Of a DNA stretch of 64,000 bases, positions 10,617-22,899 are shown in pieces (the first letter of the stretch is position 1; each line of letters starts with the position of its first letter). Where the stretch lies: NCBI GenBank assembly GCA_023213395.1, contig CM041465.1, positions 151,845,741 to 151,909,740 on the forward strand. The letters are read 5' to 3'. The DNA comes from Cycas panzhihuaensis. Lineage: Eukaryota; Cycadophyta. A program made the position numbers and the translations under genes. The notes beneath the pieces were generated by a model. That model was not told the DNA's origin and did no database searches. It saw only the letters and a program-made list of their open reading frames with translations.

Positions 10617-13600
10617 TGGAATCACACCTCTTTGGGGGGTTATTAGACTTGGATGAGATTAAGCCAACATAACTAACAATTTTGTGGCTACGGACCTACA
10701 AGAGCAAGGGAAAGAGATCACCCATAAAGGGCATCCATGCATTGAAATGCAGATTCGAGGACCCACAAATGGTACACACACTCCCTTTCGAGTAACGACT
10801 CATCAATTTAGAGTTGGGAGTGAGAGAGGGATCTCCTCAGTTTCCCAAGTAACCTAAAAAAGGGCCCTCCTATTGTAGATGGCCAAAGGAGGGAGAAGAA
10901 AGCAAAGGCATACCTCTTCTTATGAAGAAGTGATAGGTGAAGTAGGCCCTAATGAAAAGGGAATATGCCTCACGCGTAGGCCTAGGGTGAATGGCAGTGT
11001 GAGTAAGCAAAAGGGGAGTTGGATCAATAGATCAAGTGTAGGCTAAAGAGTAGAATCAAGGAAAGTCTTGCTAGTAGGAAGGAAATGTGACCTTGAGAGG
11101 AGGTACTCATAAGACACCACACTTAGGAAGGTTCTAGGTATGGGAGGTAGGTAAAATGTGTTACTTATATGTTTGTTTCTATCATGTGATAAGGACATGT
11201 GGAGTGCAAGGTATTGTGTTTATGTTTGTTCCTTTTAAATGTAAGAAATAAACCTTGATGGAAACAATATACTCTCTCTCTCTCTTCTTTCCTAAGTATG
11301 ACCTCACTCTCTTTATCTTTTACATGCAAGGAAAGAAAAGAGGACAAGCAAGTTGTTAAGGAAAAAAAAGAGCACAAGCGAGAGATGTGAATCTACCCAA
11401 CGATATGCAAGGGGGAGACGAAATGTATATAAATAAATACCCAACTCACCTTGCCTAAACCCTAGTGGGAGCGAAGGTTTAGATAAAGGGAGAAACAAGT
11501 GAGTGTGTGCGTAAAAGGAGAAGCATATATTGGTGTGAACTAACTAACCCCTCACTATGCAATCTAAATGAGCAGGCAGAAGCAACAAATAGAGTGCACA
11601 GTAATACAATCTTTTCATCTTTTTTATTTAGGAGCATAAAAGAAGGGAGTGAAAGGAAAGTATAGGAAAGATAAGGTGTGGAGACATACCTGGAAACTTG
11701 GCGGTTGATGTAGCATCGCCCTCACTTCTTCCACAACCTTAGCCCTTCTTCTTGTCATGGGTGACATAGTGAAAGGATGTCGGCAGAAAGGGGGCTTCCT
11801 TACCTTCCCCCAAGACTAAAATGAAAAGAAGTTACAAAGGTAAAATAAAAACAATAGAACACTTCTACTTAAGATTTTAAAATGACACAATAGTACCTAC
11901 TAAGAAGGAAAAGCATACCAGGATGAAGACTTCTCTCCACTCCAATGCACGAGAGACCTGCACAACTAAAGTTGGTCCTTTACCAAGGGGCACCAAATGC
12001 ACAAGGGAGCAAGTACATGCAAAGAAACACAGCTATATATATATCCCCTTTGAAAGAGAAGGATATGAAACAATGAACTTAATAAGTATATACTAAATGG
12101 TGAAAGCATATAACGTTAATATTGTTCCTACTTTGCATGCGCAATCAATAAGTGATGTGGAGAAGAGGGGGTGAAAAGGAAGAAAGTGGGTAGCCTCTAA
12201 ATAGCTAACCCTCCCAATCTAAATGCTCCACATGTTCCCCAAGTACCCAAGCTAATAGCTAAGGGGAGTAAGATAACTCAATAAAAAGTGCTAGATAATT
12301 TTCTGCAAGCGAAGACTAAGGTAACAAGGAAGTTATAAAAGTTACAAATATTACAAAAGTTAAAAAGTGTAACTTTTATAAGTTTTTGCAAGGGGCTGGC
12401 CCCAAAACAAGAAAGGTATGAGATAAGGCTGAAAACCAAGTTATGTATGATCCTTGATGGTTAGTTGCAGATGTAGCAAGGGGTTGCCTATGCTACTACC
12501 AACTAAACTCCTCACCTCAACAATTTCTTGGGTAAACAAGGAAGGTACATAGGTGAAAAAGGGAAAGAGAGAAGGGGGATGCCCTTGAGAAGAAGGCATG
12601 TGGGTGCGGAGCCCTGCCTAAGACTCCTTTCACTCTCTGTGCACCACTTTTCCTACTGCCTCCTTGAGAAGACCCAAAGAAAACTAGCAGGAGGAAGTGT
12701 ATAGGCAAGCAAGAGGGAGGGTTTGCCTCCCAACACAATGGAAAAAGACTAATAGGAAAACACCTATGCTGTGTAAAAGAAAGGTGAAAATAGCTCTGAA
12801 AATACTTGGTAAGAGTAGATCTATAGCAAACCTACCTGGCAGACTGGGTGAGGAGGAGAATTCCTTTGGGGTTACTGTATAAAACCCCTGTAGTATAGTA
12901 GAAAGGGAGTAAAGACTAGGAGGAAGATGATGCTTAGAGCTTGGTGGGATGCTTGGAGTGTGACTCTGCCTCAATCAGCACTGCTACAGACCTGCAATCT
13001 GTGTTTCCTAAGCTTTAGGAGCTGATAACTAGAAGGTGGAGTGAGTACAACCGAGTTGAGACCTATTTTAGAACTTTTTAGAAAAGAGATAAGAGAAAAA
13101 TGAGTGAGAGAGAGGAAATGAAGTGAATTTTAGGTTTTTAAACCCAACCCTAGCTCAACGAGTGGTTAGGGTTTGCCCTGGTGGGAATCAACTCACCACC
13201 ACATGGTAATTTCATAATTAATGTGAAATTAGTTATGGCTAGTTAAACAAAGAGGCATGAACTATCACCCTATGACAAACTTATTGGTACCACGAAGTTT
13301 GCAACGGTGCAGCCAAAAGTAAGAAAAAAAGGAAAGTGGAGGATCCCGAAAGCTCCCAAAAGGGGGGAATCCTAGACCCTAAGGGAGCATGCTATAGTAT
13401 CTAGGTAGAAAGGAGGTTATGGGACCTAAAGGGACCACAACAAGTAGGAAATGATGGTCAAAGACCCCCAAAAAGAGATAAAAGATACCTATAGGTTGAT
13501 GTCGAGGCTTAGGCAGAGCACTAAGGGCTATGTCACACCAATGAATGATGCGATAAGGGCTGTAGGAGCCAGTGGTACTTAGGGATGTCATGGAGACATG

Positions 13601-13836
13601 GCAAAGAGTTGTAGAGCACCATGGGATGTGTATCTCAGATCATCATTGGCGAAGTATCAAGATATAATATGAACATGCAAACAATGCGTAATGATCATGT
13701 AGTCAATCAATCAAAATGTAATGCAGGTAAAGTGCCTCGATCAACCCTTTCTGGAATTAACAAAAGTGGAGATAAAAGCATACCTAAACTTACCTAAGTC
13801 GAGTCACCCATGTCTATTCCTAGTAGTTGGGAAACA
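10617..13836 (-). repeat. Tat-1 3' LTR, 3220 bp
   Basis: It starts TGGAATC and ends GGGAAACA on the plus strand and aligns along its whole length with 30566-33829. It includes a CT microsatellite near 11271-11286. Short ORFs here are not shared as intact frames between the two LTRs, so I call no genes. Confidence 0.92.
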
Positions 13837-13850
13837 CTGCCCCCTTGGCA
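13837..13850 (-). promoter_or_regulatory. Tat-1 polypurine tract
   Basis: On the minus strand the run ccaagggggcag abuts the 3' LTR, in the position expected for plus-strand priming. Confidence 0.7.
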
Positions 13851-14362
13851 GTAGAGGCTCACTCCTCGAAAGCGTAATGCGATGGCAAATGTTGGTAATA
13901 CAAAAGTTAGTAATATATAATAAACATAGTGGTGTCATCAGCCAAGGGAAGTGGAAAGTGTTGTGGCGAAACACGTGGATAGGGAGAAGAGTGGGATGGC
14001 ATAGGGGCTGCCTATGCATCACCCTAAAGTCTAATGAGAGAGAAGGCAAATGAGAGGGATGCCTCCATCACATATGTATGTAAGATGAATGGTGGTGACA
14101 GTCATGAATATGGTCAACCAAATGCTACGAATGAAAGTTATATACATATGAAAGTCAAAATGATAGAAACTTCGTACTAGGAGTGGTATGAAGGATAGAG
14201 TGAGGAGAGAAAACCTAATGGTCACCATAGTTTAACCTCATTAGCGGTTAGCTTTCAGAGTTGAAAACAGATCGTAAGATGGAGGATGGGACGAACCCAG
14301 AACCAAGGTACTTGGGCCACCCAGTAGGTTCCTCAAGGGGGATCACCGAGGAGAGGGAGATA

Positions 14363-14755
14363 ATACTCGAGGATGAGATAGACGAGGCTATCTACCTCAG
14401 CATTTTGGTCTCAGGGGATGTGTCAGATGTTTTTAGAAGATAAATGAGATAAGAGGGACCAAGTGGTCAAGGAGAGGGCTCTCAAGCATGGGCAACATAC
14501 CTGGTAAACCTAGGTAATATGTGACATAATAACTTAAGAGTCATAGAGTAGAATGATAGGACCATGGTGGAAATAGAGCGCATCAATAAGGGCATCAATA
14601 ACAGCTGTGTATACAGCTTCGTTATTGGTGGCTTTGAGAACTAAAACTTCAGAACGTAGGCAATCATATCTAGAGGGGTCATGGAGTATCCATGCGGCGA
14701 TGGAAGAGCCTGGATTTTCACAACTTCCTCCATCGATGAAGATGAGCAATGCCAT
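14363..14755 (-). pseudogene. Tat-1 additional RNase H-like domain after integrase
   Basis: RNase H of the archaeal or plant type, known as a second copy in Tat elements, would degrade RNA in RNA:DNA hybrids. From the ATG at 14755 the frame reads ALLIFIDGGSCENPGSS, then ATNNEAVYTAVI, LLYDS and, further on, DQNAEVDSL. The four acidic residues (D in FIDGG, E in NNEA, D in YDS, D in EVDS) all remain in register. Four in-frame stops within about 130 codons could each come from a Gln or Arg codon by C-to-T change. It lies about 3.9 kb downstream of integrase and 0.5 kb before the 3' LTR, not between RNase H and integrase as usual. A captured host RNase H domain is an alternative. Confidence 0.72.
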
Positions 14756-14859
14756 GGCGAAGAGACAAGGGTCTCAGTCAGACAGTAGACAAAAAGAATA
14801 ATGGCGGGGTCGATAGGCAGAGAGAAGGGAAAATAGATAGTGATGGGACTACGAATCAC

Positions 14860-16029
14860 TAGAAAGGCTATGAATGGGGATTATGGAGGATAAGAGAGTC
14901 CTGAAAAGAAGCTACCTAGGGGTGAGGAGATCGACCAGTCTGAATGGAAGGAAATGGTAATGGAAAGAGCCCCCTTCGGGTCCCTAAAGATCACTAAAAA
15001 GATCAAGGTGAGCCCCAAAGGCTCAAACAGGTAGTACAAACAAATTCATGGCAATGAATAAAGCTAAAGGAGTATAAACATAAGTATGTTTTAGAGTGGT
15101 ATAAAAATCAAGATGGAAGGGATCAACGAGAGACTGAAGGGGTTATCATAAATGCACTAAAAAGGCTTAAAAGGGAGGTCATAGAGGCAAAATAGGGGAC
15201 AGACCTAGAAGGCAAAAATAATATGGGTAAAAAGATGGTCGCAGGGGCTATCATAATAAAAGAAAAGGAGGAAGTACTCAATGGGGCCCCCGCGTATGTA
15301 AAGGAAGGGGGTAAAAATGAAGTTCATTTTCATAGGCTTACAATTGATCTAGAGCCCTTTCCTTTACGCAGTAGAGTGCTACTCAACTTTAGAGGCATGC
15401 AGTAGGATATCTAACCATTAGATTGAGGTGCAGTGGTCAGACTAGATCTAGTGAGTAGATTTCCCCCTATCCTTTCCATTTCATCAATTGAAATTGATGG
15501 ATTTTTAAGTTTTTAAAGTAGTTTTTGGCCTCTTAAGGGCAATTTGGGACTCTCTAGAGCCTGATTAGGGCCTAAAGAGGGGGGAGGACTAGGGCATTAG
15601 GTAGCCCTAGTCCTAATGGGCCTACCCTTGGCCCACTAGGATAAAAATTTGGGATTTTTGGGGCATCTTCCCCATTTTATGGGAGGTATCAAGGGTCCTG
15701 CGACAAAGATTGTGGTGCTGCGAAGTTTGCTGCAAGGCCACTGAGACAATACTAAAATCTCAGTGGGGCCCATGTCAAACTCTACAGTACCACAGAGTTT
15801 GATGTGGGGCAAAGAGACATAAGGAGAAAAAGAACAAAGAGGTCCCAGGAAGGTGCTAGGCTCAGCCTAAAAGGGCATGAGGCAACCGAAGGGTAGCTAG
15901 GCATGACATGGAGTGCAATAGGACTGACTTTTGGGTGATTTTGTAGGCAGTTATGATGGTGGACAACCATGAGAACATCAAGATAGCAATGATGAGCTTT
16001 ATAGAGATGATGTCATAAGGTGACAGGCA
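14860..16029. other. Tat-1 extra region, no supported gene
   Basis: This stretch lies between the second RNase H and the antisense frame. A 60-codon plus-strand ORF at 15223-15405 has no recognisable motif. Around 15705-15800 are strings similar to the LTR motif near 13288 (gtggt...gaagtttgc), noted under findings. Confidence 0.5.
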
Positions 16030-17206
16030 GACACTAGGGTATTATGGGTTACTAAAGATCATCAAGACCCTATAGTATACATCATATCAATACCTCCTAG
16101 TAGATATAGTCTCCCATTGGGATTGCAGGCAGTATGTGTTCCACCTTTCCTAAATGGAAGATAATACTATCATACTATGAGACATCAAGAGGATCTTGGG
16201 AGTACTAGTGGGAGGAGCACCAGTGTCATTGGGTACAATACCTAGCACATATGTTGCTCACATAAAGGTGGCCATATACTTCACTGGCCAGGGTAGGTGG
16301 GACCAACGAGGGGTGTCGGTGTAGATGATGGTGATGTCACAAATTCCTCAGGTGAGGAAGCTTATCATGTTGGGCATTCTATTCTAGATTTCCTAGAAAC
16401 AAAATTACAGGGACATACCCGATAGGTGGATGGACACTGTTAGGAGGTGTAAGGTTAGAGAGAGACTAGATTGGGCTACTCTGATAGCGACAAACATGAT
16501 TACATAATTATACGCTATCAGAGTGGCGAGGAAAGGAGGATTCTCATATTGTACCTTATAACAATGTTGGTTTTTCGATCACTTTAGAATAGTAGCACCA
16601 CTGGGAGGGCCTCACCCTATCTCGACATGAGTGCCCATGGTGCATATGTGGTAAACTCAATTTAGAGGGACCGAGGACCAGGCACTTGTCAGGCAATCAG
16701 TGGAGGTGACATCGTTGGACCTCCTCACCCTGGTAGACTACATGGCAGACCTATATAGAGGGGTGCATTGGGATAGTGACAACGAGGCATGAGGGTTAGG
16801 AGGTGGTCCTAATGACAATGGAGGTGATGATGTAGGTGATGGGGGTGATGGGGCAGGCCCATTCAGAGTAGCAAGAGGAGCAGAATGTCCGTTGAGAGCT
16901 ACAGGAGGTGAGGCATATCCTTAAGGAGTTGTAGGAGGTGAGGTAGGTCTATCTAGAGCTAGAGGAGGAGGTAGGCCACCATGAAGATTGGCATGGAGAT
17001 TGAGGGTGGTAGGTAGAGCTCTGGCGACGACAGTGGCAGAGGGGGGAGGAGATGCCCCGATAGGCCAGGAGATAGGTAAGGTAGTACAAGAGGCTAAGGA
17101 GGAGGTACTGGCAATCGAGAGGTGTCCTATGGTCGAGGTGGTCATCCGAGTCGAGGAGCTGACCATCCTAGGAGGTGAGACACTATCCTTTCCTGACATA
17201 TTTTGA
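16030..17206 (+). pseudogene. Possible antisense ORF in Tat-1
   Basis: One plus-strand frame, antisense to the element, gives protein-like text of about 390 codons: WDCRQYVFHL, DIPDRWMDTVRR, RLDWATLIATNM, ARKGGFSYCTL, QSVEVTSLDLLTLVDYMADL. A Gly-rich tail and the open stretch 16988-17206 follow. Thirteen internal stops interrupt it, nearly all TAG, TAA or TGA where Gln or Arg codons could have been. That stop count is not clearly below chance, so the call rests on composition and the fact that extra antisense ORFs are known downstream of pol in some Tat elements. Its product, if any, might be a plant mobile domain-like protein. That is a guess. Confidence 0.4.
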
Positions 17207-17269
17207 CCATTAGGTGCTCGGATAACTTACTTTAATTTGGTTTTGAGGTTTTGATATATAGATATATAG

Positions 17270-17930
17270 ACTAATATATGCCGTGTATGACTTGACAGGA
17301 GCAACAAAGATGGCGAGGTTGGTAGATGTGATAGTTTAGGAGATATTCCCCCAAATCTACATGGAGGGACAACCTCCCATCCAGGCTGGAGAGAAGCCTC
17401 AATCAGCAAGGGAACACACAATAACATTTTCCCTACAGATCAAAGCCAGGGATATGTGGGTAGTGGAGTCCTGGGCACACCAAGCAAGGGTTGGACAGCT
17501 ATAGGGGGAGATAAACTAGATTCATATGGAAAGGGACCAAGTGGTCACATAGAGAGATACTTTAGGAGGCCAGGTCCAAGTATTAGAGGCTTAGGGAGAA
17601 GGATCAGCAGGCAGCGATGTAGAGAGCTGCATCAGGATAGTTGTGATAGAGGAGAGGCTCCAAGGAGTAGAAGGGAAGAAGGATCATATCTAGACGTAAT
17701 ACAATCAGCTGGTGGAGTAGATGGCTGCGAGGTCGTTGCAAAGTAGGACTCAGACTCACATAATAATGATGACCCCAAGGAGGCCTTGAGATGAGGGGAG
17801 TGAGGTAGGGAGCTCACAATGGCGACAGAGGAGCCTAGGAGGCATGTGGTTTCTTGGGAGGGGTCACACTAGCTAGGAGATGATACCCCCTAAGAGTAGG
17901 AGCGCCAAGGAGTAGGATATAATTAGTTTT
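17270..17930 (+). other. Possible coiled-coil part of the antisense ORF
   Basis: Another plus-strand frame reads ARLVDVIVQEIFPQIYMEG-like residues once TAG is taken as a lost Gln. It then gives IHMERDQVV and GGQVQVLEA, a charged and Gln-rich pattern suggestive of a coiled coil. A 96-codon ORF in a different phase (17456-17746) overlaps it and is probably a shadow. It may be a second exon or C-terminal part of the frame ending at 17206. Evidence is weak. Confidence 0.3.
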
Positions 17931-18649
17931 GATTGGGAAAGCACCGGACCTCTAAGGAGTCACCATATGTTGCCACATGATTGTACTCCTCCTTGCAAGG
18001 ATTCTAGCTTCCCTAGGATGATGTACTATATTATTTTGTATGATATGATTCATTGTATATATAGCTGGGGGCCCATTGGTACCTTATTTAATCCATGATG
18101 ATGGCATTCTGATGGTGTATTTATTATTTATTTTCTTATATATTTATGTATATGTATACATGGGTGGATGGGCGTACGAGGGGCTATACATTATGATGAT
18201 TTTGGTTAATTGTTATATGGTTTTTATTATCAGATTATTTGGGTAACACCCACGACTCCTTTCATGTAGGAGCACACTCATAGTAGGCACACACGACCAC
18301 TATGGGTGTAGGTGATAGGTACATATGAGGCTAAGAGATGGAGAGCCATACATGTCTATCGAAGGAGCATAGCCAATATGCAAAGGAAGTGATGATGAAG
18401 AGAGGGTACATGTACTTGAGCATGTGATTCTAGTTAGGGTGTGTTTCTGAGCTCGAGAGCGACAGAAGTGCATACTCCAACTAGGAAGAAAGGTTTCCCA
18501 TGGGAGGGAAATAAAGATTCCATAGGAAGAACTGTAAATATAAAAAATCCACCTTAAGCTGCCACCCCACCTGTGGTTAGGAGGAATGGAGACATGATTA
18601 GAGTGGTAGTTTAAGCTCATTTCAGAGCTTGTAGAGAGAAGTGGTATGC
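17931..18649. other. Tat-1 spacer, nothing recognised
   Basis: Between the antisense frame and the integrase end. A minus-strand 106-codon ORF at 18300-18620 shows no retroelement motif and no repeated partner. Confidence 0.5.
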
Positions 18650-20000
18650 TAGGCCTACTCAGGAGTTGGGATAATCACACGTAGAATTTCTTTAGGAACT
18701 TATTGTTGATGGCTTTCTTAAATTCAAGACCCTCTAAGGTTGCGATCCTATAGGCATCGCTATTGAGGTTTTCGAGAATGACGAAAGGACCAACCTATTT
18801 AGGTCTAAATTTAGACAAATGTTCATGGAGATATTCTAACTTGAGGACATGGTCCCTAGGATATAAAGGGCAGGGATGAAGGTATTTGTGGTACATCTTT
18901 CACGCCCTATCTTTAGAGGTGAGATTCACTTAGTACACAGCCAACCATTTCTCATCTAGGACTTTGAGGTCTAGGAGGCAGGCCTGACAGTAGAACTCCT
19001 CGTCGACAAGACCCCAAAGGGAAACTCGCAAGTATGGGATTTCAACTTCCAATGGGAGGACCACCTTAGTTGCATATGTAAGGAAGAATGGGGTCATCAT
19101 TGTAGCTATGAAGATGGAAGTGTAGTACGCCCAAAGGGCAAAAGGAAGTTAAAGATGCTAATCCTTTTGAGATTAGGCTACGATTTTCTTCAGAATGTTT
19201 ATAAGGGTTTTGTTAAAAGATTCTATTTGGTTGTTGGCCTAGGGGTAATAGGGAGAGGAAGTTTTATGAGATATCTTAAATCTCTCACAAAGGTCATCCA
19301 TCTCCTTATTACAAAAAGGGGTTTTATTATATGTGACCAAGATGTTGAGAACCCCAAATCAATAAATGATATGCTGGTAGATGAAGGTAGATATCATCTT
19401 ACTAGGAGTAGAGGATAAAAGGACCGCTTCGGCCCATTTGGTAAAGTATTCTATCGTAGTCAAGATAAACTTCTGCTGCGATGAAGAAGATGGGGTTATG
19501 GCCCCAATTAGGTCTAATCCCCATTGGGAGAAAGGCCATGGAGATATAATGGGATGCAAGGCCTCAGAACATGAATGGATGGCATTGGCATACTCTTGAC
19601 ACTGACGACATCATAGGGCAAAGCCATGGGCATCCTTAAAGAGGGACAGCCAATAATAGCCCATGCAAAGGTTCTTTGGGCCATGGATTAGCCCCTAAAA
19701 TGGCCCCCGTAAATGCCATTATGGCACTCACAAAGTATTTGGCCCACCTCATCGGGACTGACATAGCAGAGAAGGATCCTATCGAAAGACCTCTTGTACA
19801 ATACCTCTTCTATGAGGAAGTACTTCCTGACAGTATCCCAAATACGTGATCTAATCTTGTTGCTAGCATCAGGATGATACTGCTACTTAGTGAGGTATCG
19901 CACAATATCCCTATACCACTCACTAGATTAATGGATGGGGAGATGAGTTCTGAATAGAAAAAATGGGTTCATCAGGTAAGAAATCATCAACGGGAGCGCT
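18650..20000 (-). pseudogene. Tat-1 integrase (broken)
   Basis: Read on the minus strand from about 19950, the N-terminal zinc-binding region shows ILLCYVSPDEVGQILCECH and GHF, then the Cys pair near 19590-19610. The core follows as PWPFSQWGLDLIG (19540-19500), EYFTKWAEAV, then TYNKTPF where an Asp-containing SDNGT block is expected, and ANNQIESFNKTL with the catalytic Glu. Of the DDE triad the first Asp and the Glu survive and the second Asp is lost. C-terminal SKFRPKxVGPFVI and EGLEFKKAINNKFLKKF end near 18660. Stops break it at several places. No second RNase H lies between it and the RT-linked RNase H. Confidence 0.85.
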
Positions 20001-20079
20001 AGAGGAGTTTGGGATGGGGATGTCAACTAGTTATTCAACAACGGCCATCCCCTTCTTTAATTTTCTGTTAATAATCTAG

Positions 20080-21365
20080 AGATTGAATTCCTGAAGGACA
20101 TCCCACTTACTAGTCCTACCTATCAAGTTAGATTGAGTTAGAAATTACCTCAAAAGATCAAATTAAAATATCACTTGAGTAGCCTTCCCAAGTAACTAGT
20201 GCCTGAACTTCTTGGTAGCATGCACCAAGGAGAGGCATTCCTTCTTGGCAAGGGAGTAGTTAAGTTCAGTAGCAACTAAGGTGCGACTGATGAAATAAAT
20301 GGCTTTCTTAGTTCCTAAGTCATCCTGATGGGTGAGCATAGCACCTAAGGATTCATTAGTGGCCAAGGTATAAAGGATAAAAGGTCTATCTAAGAGAGGG
20401 GGCACCAAAGTTGCGGTGGATACCAAGACTCTCTTGAGTTCCTCGAAGGCTTCTTGGGCCTTCAGAGACCAAACAAATGGAGCCCCTTTCTTTAACAGGT
20501 TAGTAAGAGGTTTTATGTTTATGATGAAGTTTTCCAAGAAACGCCTAAGGAAGCCTAACCTACCCAGGAATGACTTGATTTATTGTTGGGTCTTGGGAGG
20601 AGGCATGTCAAGGATGGCCTTGACTTTGTCAAGGTCAATTTGGATTCCTTATTTTGAAATAAGGAAACCAAGGAGTTTGCTAACTATTATGGAAAATACA
20701 CATTTAAGAGGGTTTAGGCTTACATGGTATTTGTGACATCGAGTAAAGATGGCTTACAAATCGTTAGGATGGTGGGACCTAACACATGAGAGGCCCATCA
20801 TGTCATTCATGAAAACCTCAAGGGTTTTGTTGATGAGGTTGTGAAAGACAAATTACATCATCTTTTGATAAGTGACACATGTATTCTTCAACTCAAAGGG
20901 CATCACCTTGTAAGTGAAGGTTCCCTAAGGAGTAGTGAAGGCCATTTTATGATGGTCTTCAGGGGAAATCTGGATTTGGTTATATCCCACGAAGCCATCT
21001 ATTAAGGACATGACTTCAAATCCAGTTGTTTGATTAATAATCTGATCGATGAAGGGGAGAAGAAAGTTATCTTTAGGACATGCATTGTTGATGTCATAAA
21101 AGTCGACGTATATCCTAATCGTCCTATTCTTTTTAGCAATACAAACGATGTTAGACACCCACTTAGGGTAGTCGATGGAAGTGATTAACCCCACGTCTAG
21201 GAGTTTCTCATCTTCCATCTTCACATCAGCTAAAAATTTTGGGTGAAGAGGGCACTATTTTTTCCACACAGGGTGAGCACCCAAGATGGTAGTGAGGTTG
21301 TGGGTGATGATAGAAGGGTCTATCCCCTTTATATCAGAGTAGTCCCACACAAAAACATCATGAAA
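20080..21365 (-). pseudogene. Tat-1 reverse transcriptase and RNase H (broken)
   Basis: The minus-strand frame 21224-20925 shows IYVDFYDINNACPKDNFLLP and MSLIDGFVGYNQIQISPED, the conserved RT blocks of Tat elements. The catalytic YxDD block reads FMNDM near 20805, so one Asp is Asn. The thumb and connection end in SFLGRLGFLRRFLENF. RNase H follows in 20537-20196: KAQEAFEELKRVL, ILYTLATNESLGAML, KKAIYFISRTL, KKECLSLVHATKKFRH. The first catalytic Asp of RNase H is Asn here. This enzyme would make cDNA from the element RNA. Confidence 0.88.
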
Positions 21366-21368
21366 TTC

Positions 21369-21881
21369 CTAGAAAAGAAGAGTGTATTCCCTCATTTTCA
21401 CAGGGGAACATTCCACTCCCACCTTGATGACTTTACTAGGAGTAAGGACGACATCCTTGGTTGCCCCCATGCATATGGCATTCTCTTCCTCGAAGTAAAG
21501 AGGGGCTCGGTCAATAGGAGAGGATGAAGAAGAAGAAGATAGGCTTGGGTCAGCTAAGGATGACTTGATCGCTAAGATCTTCTGGTGACCAAGTCTATGA
21601 TGACCAGGGGAGAGATTGGGCGTGGAGCCTACTAAGTGCTCTAGTAAGGCCTTGTCATCCTCAAAGCAGTCTATCCCATCGATAATCACACTTTGAGAAG
21701 ATGAGTGGTGAGGAGTAGAAGGAGTGATAGGACTGTAGTAGTCAACCCACCACTCAATGTACTCAAGGGACTCTTTGGAAGAGTCGAAAGGTGACCTCTT
21801 ATGATAAGTGATAAGGGGTTTCCTCACCTTATCGCCCACAGAGTACGATGAAGTGGAACATGAGGTGATATAGGAGATCAC
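21369..21881 (-). pseudogene. Tat-1 protease-RT linker (open 170 codons)
   Basis: An open minus-strand frame between protease and RT, containing an acidic and Ser-rich middle (DPSLSSSSSSSPIDRAP) and no catalytic motif. Such linkers are usual in Tat pol. It is the longest open piece left in this part of the element. It is in the direction and order expected of Gag-Pol. Confidence 0.6.
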
Positions 21882-22322
21882 ACGAGAGAAATAACATACG
21901 ACTCAGGAGGAGGACCAGGCTCCTCGATGGAAGAGGTCCCAGGTCAGGACCTGAAATGAAGAGAGTGCCCCCTACTCGTGTTTAAGAGGGATATGGGATA
22001 AGGGAGGTCCTCATCCTCACCATCAGACTCGTCGTTGCTAACCACGATAAGGTACATAACTCCCTACACCAATAGAGGCGAAATGGATAAGGTTCAAGGA
22101 AGAAGGGGAAGGGCCTTCTTCTGGATAAGGTAAACTAGGGATGTCAATAGAATAAGCAGAAACATGGGTGAATAGGCCCTTATTGCCCTTTGCCTAGTCA
22201 CAAACTGCTTGACAGGGTTGATGGGATTGTTTAGTGGGAAGAGGCTCTTAAGAGATGACCTTCATTCACCCCTCATGGATGAATTTAAGTTGTCCCCAAT
22301 GGGATGAGCACACAACTCCCAT

Positions 22323-22844
22323 TTAGTCAAGCCATGGGTGTCCTAACAAGAGGTTGTAGTCAACATCTACATCGAGGACTATGATATTGGTGAGGACAGT
22401 TTTGTCCTCGAGAGTAAGGAGAATAGAAACTAATCCCAAGGGTGTCTTTTTGCTACCATCATAGCCTTGACAATGCCATAGGACTGGTTCAAGTGCTGAT
22501 ATTCCAAGCTCTTGTATGATGTGCAAGGGCATAGCATTGACAGAAGAACCATTGTCTACAACAGTCCTTTGAAGGGTGCATTCAGGTGTATCTATGGTTA
22601 TGGTGAAGGGGTAGTACCATTGGCATTCCCTTTTATTGATTGGGCAGAGTTCTTTGGGATCAAACGAGATGATGGGCTTGCGACTTGGGGTAACACCTAA
22701 GGTATGAACGAACATATTAACTAAACCCAAAGTTTCTAGGAGAAAAGTGCGTTGCTTAGGATAGCTTCTCAAGACATCTATCATGGATATCCATGTGGCC
22801 ACTGTGTGAAGCTCATCAACGATGGAGAAGTGCTTCCCCTTCAT
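22323..22844 (-). pseudogene. Tat-1 aspartic protease
   Basis: A 173-codon open minus-strand frame. RTVVDNGSSVNAMPLHII is the active site, where the Tat family has D-S-G-S-S, so the residue after the catalytic Asp is Asn and the Asp itself is kept. The second landmark, VDVDYNLLLGHPWLD, is the hydrophobic flap-end motif seen as LLGRPWI in related elements. The frame starts in a region typical of the Gag-protease junction. It would release mature proteins from the polyprotein. The flanking frames are broken, so the frame alone is not functional. Confidence 0.88.
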
Positions 22845-22899
22845 AGTAGGTTAGGGAAGTTCCCTTCAGAAATCGTAATGAACAAGGTACATGGGAATG

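Noticed and set aside
11160-11500. CT-rich promoter of a host gene
   Set aside because: The CT run lies in the Tat-1 LTR and is shared with the other LTR near 31215-31240, so it belongs to the element.
12517-12974. Overlapping ORFs on both strands inside the Tat-1 3' LTR
   Set aside because: The matching ORFs in the 5' LTR (32463-32812) are not preserved as the same frames, and no motif is seen.
18300-18620. Minus-strand 106-codon ORF as a Tat-1 extra gene
   Set aside because: No conserved motif, and no second copy to test it.
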